Part shown: piece by piece, positions 13,186-15,459 of the stretch
Position numbering within the stretch: position 1 is the first letter of the stretch
Layout: every line of letters starts with the position of its first letter
NCBI GenBank assembly: GCA_036803245.1
Contig: DAIRUQ010000067.1
Location: 1-15,459, forward strand
Source: DAIRUQ01 sp036803245
GTDB lineage: Bacteria > Chloroflexota > Anaerolineae > UBA1429
Direction of reading: 5' to 3'
Length of the DNA stretch: 15,459 bases
Notes under the pieces: model-generated
Databases searched by the model: none
The model's input: only the letters and a program-made list of their open reading frames with translations
What the model was told of the DNA's origin: nothing
Program-made: the position numbers and the translations under genes

Positions 13186-14712
13186 CTAGCGCCGCCTCCA
13201 CCACACGCCCACACCGATGACGGCCACCAGCGCTGGCATCACCACGGCGCTAAAGAGCAGCACCAGGTTCATGGTGACGCCCGAGAGCGCCACGCTGCGG
13301 TCCTCGGGAGCGGTGGCCCGCAACGAGATCAGCGACTCGTCCTCGGCCAGCCAGGCCACGCTGTTCAGGAACAGGTCCGCGTTGCTGACGCCCATCACCT
13401 GCGAGACCACGCTGTTCTCGACGAACGTGGCATCGCCGAACACCACCATGCGGCCAGCGCCCTCGCGGTCATAGGCTGGCTCGACCGCCACGGCCAGCGG
13501 CAAAGCGCCCGTCAAGGGCTCGCCAGTGGCCTGGCCTGTCCCCATATAGTCCCACTCGGCCTCGCCCTGCGGCGACGTCACCGCCAGCTCGGTCAGGTAC
13601 CAGTCCGTCGGCTGCTCCGCGGTCAGCACCACTGGCCGCGCCCCAGGATACAGGCTGCTATAGCCCATCACGTCCTTGGTGATCTGGTGATACCCATAGC
13701 TATCCACCAAGGGCGTGGCGGCGTCGCCATAAAAGGCCTTGACGGGATCCAGCAGCAGCGCATCGGGCAGGCTGACGCCATAGGCCTCCAGCGCCCCACC
13801 AAACGGGTCGGGCAGCCCAGGCTCCACCATCACCAGCACGCCGCCGCCGCGTTCCAGGAACCCCAGCAGCAGCTCCAGCTCGGCTGGCTGGAACGCCGTG
13901 CGCGGATCCACCACCGCCAGCACGTCCACATCCTCGGGGATGGCGGACTCTGTTGCCAGGTTGATGGTGCCCACGGAATAATTCTCGGCCTGCAAGCCTT
14001 GGCCCACCGCCGCATAGCCGCCTTCTTCCTCGCTGGCGGGGCTGCGCTCGCCGTGGCCGGTGACGAAATAGACCCCGCGCTGGCGCTCTTGGGTCAGCTT
14101 GAGAATGGCGCTGGTCAGATCCTGCTCGGCCACGCCAAAGGCATACTCGACGCGGTCACCTTTTTGCACCACCACGACGCCATCGCGGCCCACACCCGCC
14201 TCCACCGCCGCCTGGCGGTTCAGCTCGGGATCGATGACCTCGGCGGTCACCAACGAGGGCGCTAACGCGGCGTACTCTTGCAGGATATCCTCCGCCGCGA
14301 TGCGGTTATAGTGCGTCGCCGTAAAGAACGCCTTCAGGCTCACGGGCTCATCCAGCGCCTGCACGATCTGCTCGGTCTGCTCCGAGAGGCTGTACTCTTT
14401 GGCGGCCGTCGTATCCCAGCGCCAGTGGTAGCGCCCCCCGAGATAGTTCACCACGCCCACGATCACCAAAAACGACAGCGTCATCACCACGGCATTGCTA
14501 CCATAGCGCGCCCGCCGCCCCGTCAACGCATGGGCCAAGGGCTCGGGCTTGGCCACCACGGCCACCGCCAGCAGCGCCACGCCCAGCCCCAGCGCCACCG
14601 ACGACCAGAGCTCGAGCCGCTCCTGCACCGCCCAGCCGCCCAAGGCTGCCAGCGCCAGCAGCACGCCCGCCATGGCCAGATAACCTGCTACCTGCTTGAG
14701 TTTGTCGCGCAT
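13186..14712 (-). CDS. GldG-like ABC transporter auxiliary membrane protein
   Basis: 508 residues. Three N-terminal membrane helices (about 10-28, 37-54, 74-92) precede a large outside domain and a final helix near 478-503. Diagnostic stretches: EYSLSEQT (106-113), FVTGHGERSP (216-225), FLERGGGVLVMVEPG (285-299), VFGDATFVEN and SVAWLAEDESLISLR near the end. These match GldG and the ABC_transp_aux family. In gliding Bacteroidota, GldA, GldF and GldG form an ABC complex needed for motility, but the family is widespread in non-gliders, so a gliding role should not be assumed. It sits between the permease and DUF4340 genes with one-base gaps on both sides, so the three are translated together. 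The ATG at 14712 has GAGGTGG 7 bases upstream. Confidence 0.88.
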   Translation of the reverse strand: MRDKLKQVAGYLAMAGVLLALAALGGWAVQERLELWSSVALGLGVALLAVAVVAKPEPLAHALTGRRARYGSNAVVMTLSFLVIVGVVNYLGGRYHWRWDTTAAKEYSLSEQTEQIVQALDEPVSLKAFFTATHYNRIAAEDILQEYAALAPSLVTAEVIDPELNRQAAVEAGVGRDGVVVVQKGDRVEYAFGVAEQDLTSAILKLTQERQRGVYFVTGHGERSPASEEEGGYAAVGQGLQAENYSVGTINLATESAIPEDVDVLAVVDPRTAFQPAELELLLGFLERGGGVLVMVEPGLPDPFGGALEAYGVSLPDALLLDPVKAFYGDAATPLVDSYGYHQITKDVMGYSSLYPGARPVVLTAEQPTDWYLTELAVTSPQGEAEWDYMGTGQATGEPLTGALPLAVAVEPAYDREGAGRMVVFGDATFVENSVVSQVMGVSNADLFLNSVAWLAEDESLISLRATAPEDRSVALSGVTMNLVLLFSAVVMPALVAVIGVGVWWRRR

Positions 14713-14713
14713 G

Positions 14714-15445
14714 CTAGGCCCACCTCTTGGATTCCAGCACGCGGGTCGTCATGAACAGGAATACCGCCACCACGCTCAAGAGATAGATCACGTTCTTGGT
14801 ATCCACCACGCCCCGCAACATGTCCCAGGTATGGTCAAAGATCGGCAGGTAGGCCAGGAACTCGCCCACAGCCCCGCCGACCATCTCCGCCGCCGCGCCC
14901 AGCAGCCAGAGCATCAGCGTGATGCCCAGGCCCAGCAGCGCCGCCACCAGCTGGCTCTCGGTCACCGACGAGGCAAACTCGCCCACGGCCAACAAGGCCG
15001 CCCCCAGCAGGAAATACCCCAGATAGCCCGTCAGCATCGGCCCCACGTCGGGGTTGCCGATAAGCAGCAACACCACGGCGAAATAGCCCGCCAGCCCCAG
15101 CATCAGCGCCAGCAGCGCCAGGGACGCCAGGTACTTGCCTACCACGATCTCCCAATCGCGCACGGGCGCCGTCAGCAGCAGCTCTAGCGTCCCTTGCCGC
15201 GACTCGTCGGCCAGCAGCCGCATGGTGATCACCTGCGTCACCAGCACAAAGAACAGCAGCGCCACACCGTGATCGAACACATAACGCAACGTCGCCTCGC
15301 GGCTAAAATAGAGCAGCAAGGCAAACATGGCCCCAAACACCGCCAGAAACACCGCCGCGCTCACATAGGCGATGGGCGAGACGAAATAGGCGTTCAGCTC
15401 GCGCTTGCAGATCTGCAGGACCGCCGAACCCGATCGTCGATTCAT
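14714..15445 (-). CDS. ABC-2 type permease, GldF-like
   Basis: 243 residues with six predicted membrane helices (about 24-46, 59-75, 104-128, 138-160, 166-186, 217-234). The motif MRLLADESRQGTLELLLTAP (75-94), between helices 2 and 3, is the hallmark cytoplasmic coupling region of GldF/NosY-type ABC-2 permeases, where the ATPase docks. The complete gene is inside the window; the ATG at 15445 has GGAGG 7 bases upstream. No ATPase gene is in the window; it is expected just upstream, past base 15459. With GldG-like and DUF4340 proteins it should form a membrane complex of unknown substrate. Confidence 0.9.
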   Translation of the reverse strand: MNRRSGSAVLQICKRELNAYFVSPIAYVSAAVFLAVFGAMFALLLYFSREATLRYVFDHGVALLFFVLVTQVITMRLLADESRQGTLELLLTAPVRDWEIVVGKYLASLALLALMLGLAGYFAVVLLLIGNPDVGPMLTGYLGYFLLGAALLAVGEFASSVTESQLVAALLGLGITLMLWLLGAAAEMVGGAVGEFLAYLPIFDHTWDMLRGVVDTKNVIYLLSVVAVFLFMTTRVLESKRWA

Positions 15446-15459
15446 GCCACCGCCTCCTC

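Noticed and set aside
12739..14265. 508-codon open frame on the plus strand
   Set aside because: Shadow of the GldG-like and DUF4340 genes; rich in His, Gln and Arg with no domain, as expected from antisense of GC-rich coding DNA.
1..15459. CRISPR arrays, insertion sequences, tRNA or rRNA genes
   Set aside because: No regularly spaced repeats, transposase motifs, terminal repeats or cloverleaf-like RNA were seen.

Overview
The window is GC-rich bacterial DNA, densely packed with genes in four blocks of alternating direction. The gene content suggests a member of the Chloroflexota (Anaerolineae/Caldilineae-like). It includes zinc-ribbon Ser/Thr kinases, FHA proteins, URO-D-like proteins, a cytosolic sulfatase, and a GldF/GldG/DUF4340 ABC set. 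This placement is inferred from gene content only; no rRNA or marker gene is present. Eleven of the 14 genes end in TAG, three in TGA and none in TAA.

Block A (+, 1-2260) holds the 3' end of an FHA-domain protein, overlapped by one base by a membrane-anchored Ser/Thr kinase. The kinase has an N-terminal zinc ribbon, a non-RD catalytic loop, an Ig-like domain and C-terminal membrane segments. Together they look like a phospho-signalling pair.

Block B (-, 8649 down to 2338) looks like a seven-gene operon. In transcription order: a site-2-type metalloprotease with CBS domains, an unknown zinc-ribbon protein, a sulfatase, a diverged GrpE-like protein, a zinc-ribbon/TPR tail-anchored protein, a URO-D/methyltransferase-like protein, and a small membrane protein with a probable PH-like domain. 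It ends in an intrinsic terminator that also separates it from block A. A perfect 12-bp inverted repeat sits after the sulfatase gene and may split the operon.

Block C (+, 8757-12514) is a heterodimeric ABC exporter pair translated from overlapping genes. It has a strong extended -10 promoter. Between promoter and transporter is an eight-codon leader ORF, MRIRYTTL, with its own good ribosome binding site. The peptide carries the R-x-R motif right after Met and closely resembles the MRLRFPTL core of the ErmD leader peptide, which stalls ribosomes in the presence of macrolides. The likely reading is an exporter induced by drug-dependent ribosome stalling. This is the most interesting signal in the window. 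The two ABC subunits show a matching asymmetry: one ATP site is degenerate, with Gln for the switch His in the first subunit and LSVGQ in the second.

Block D (-, 15445 down to 12606) is a three-gene operon encoding an ABC-2 permease (GldF-like), a GldG-like membrane protein and a DUF4340 protein. The partner ATPase gene is probably just beyond the right edge. A long hairpin at 12536-12579 separates the convergent blocks C and D.
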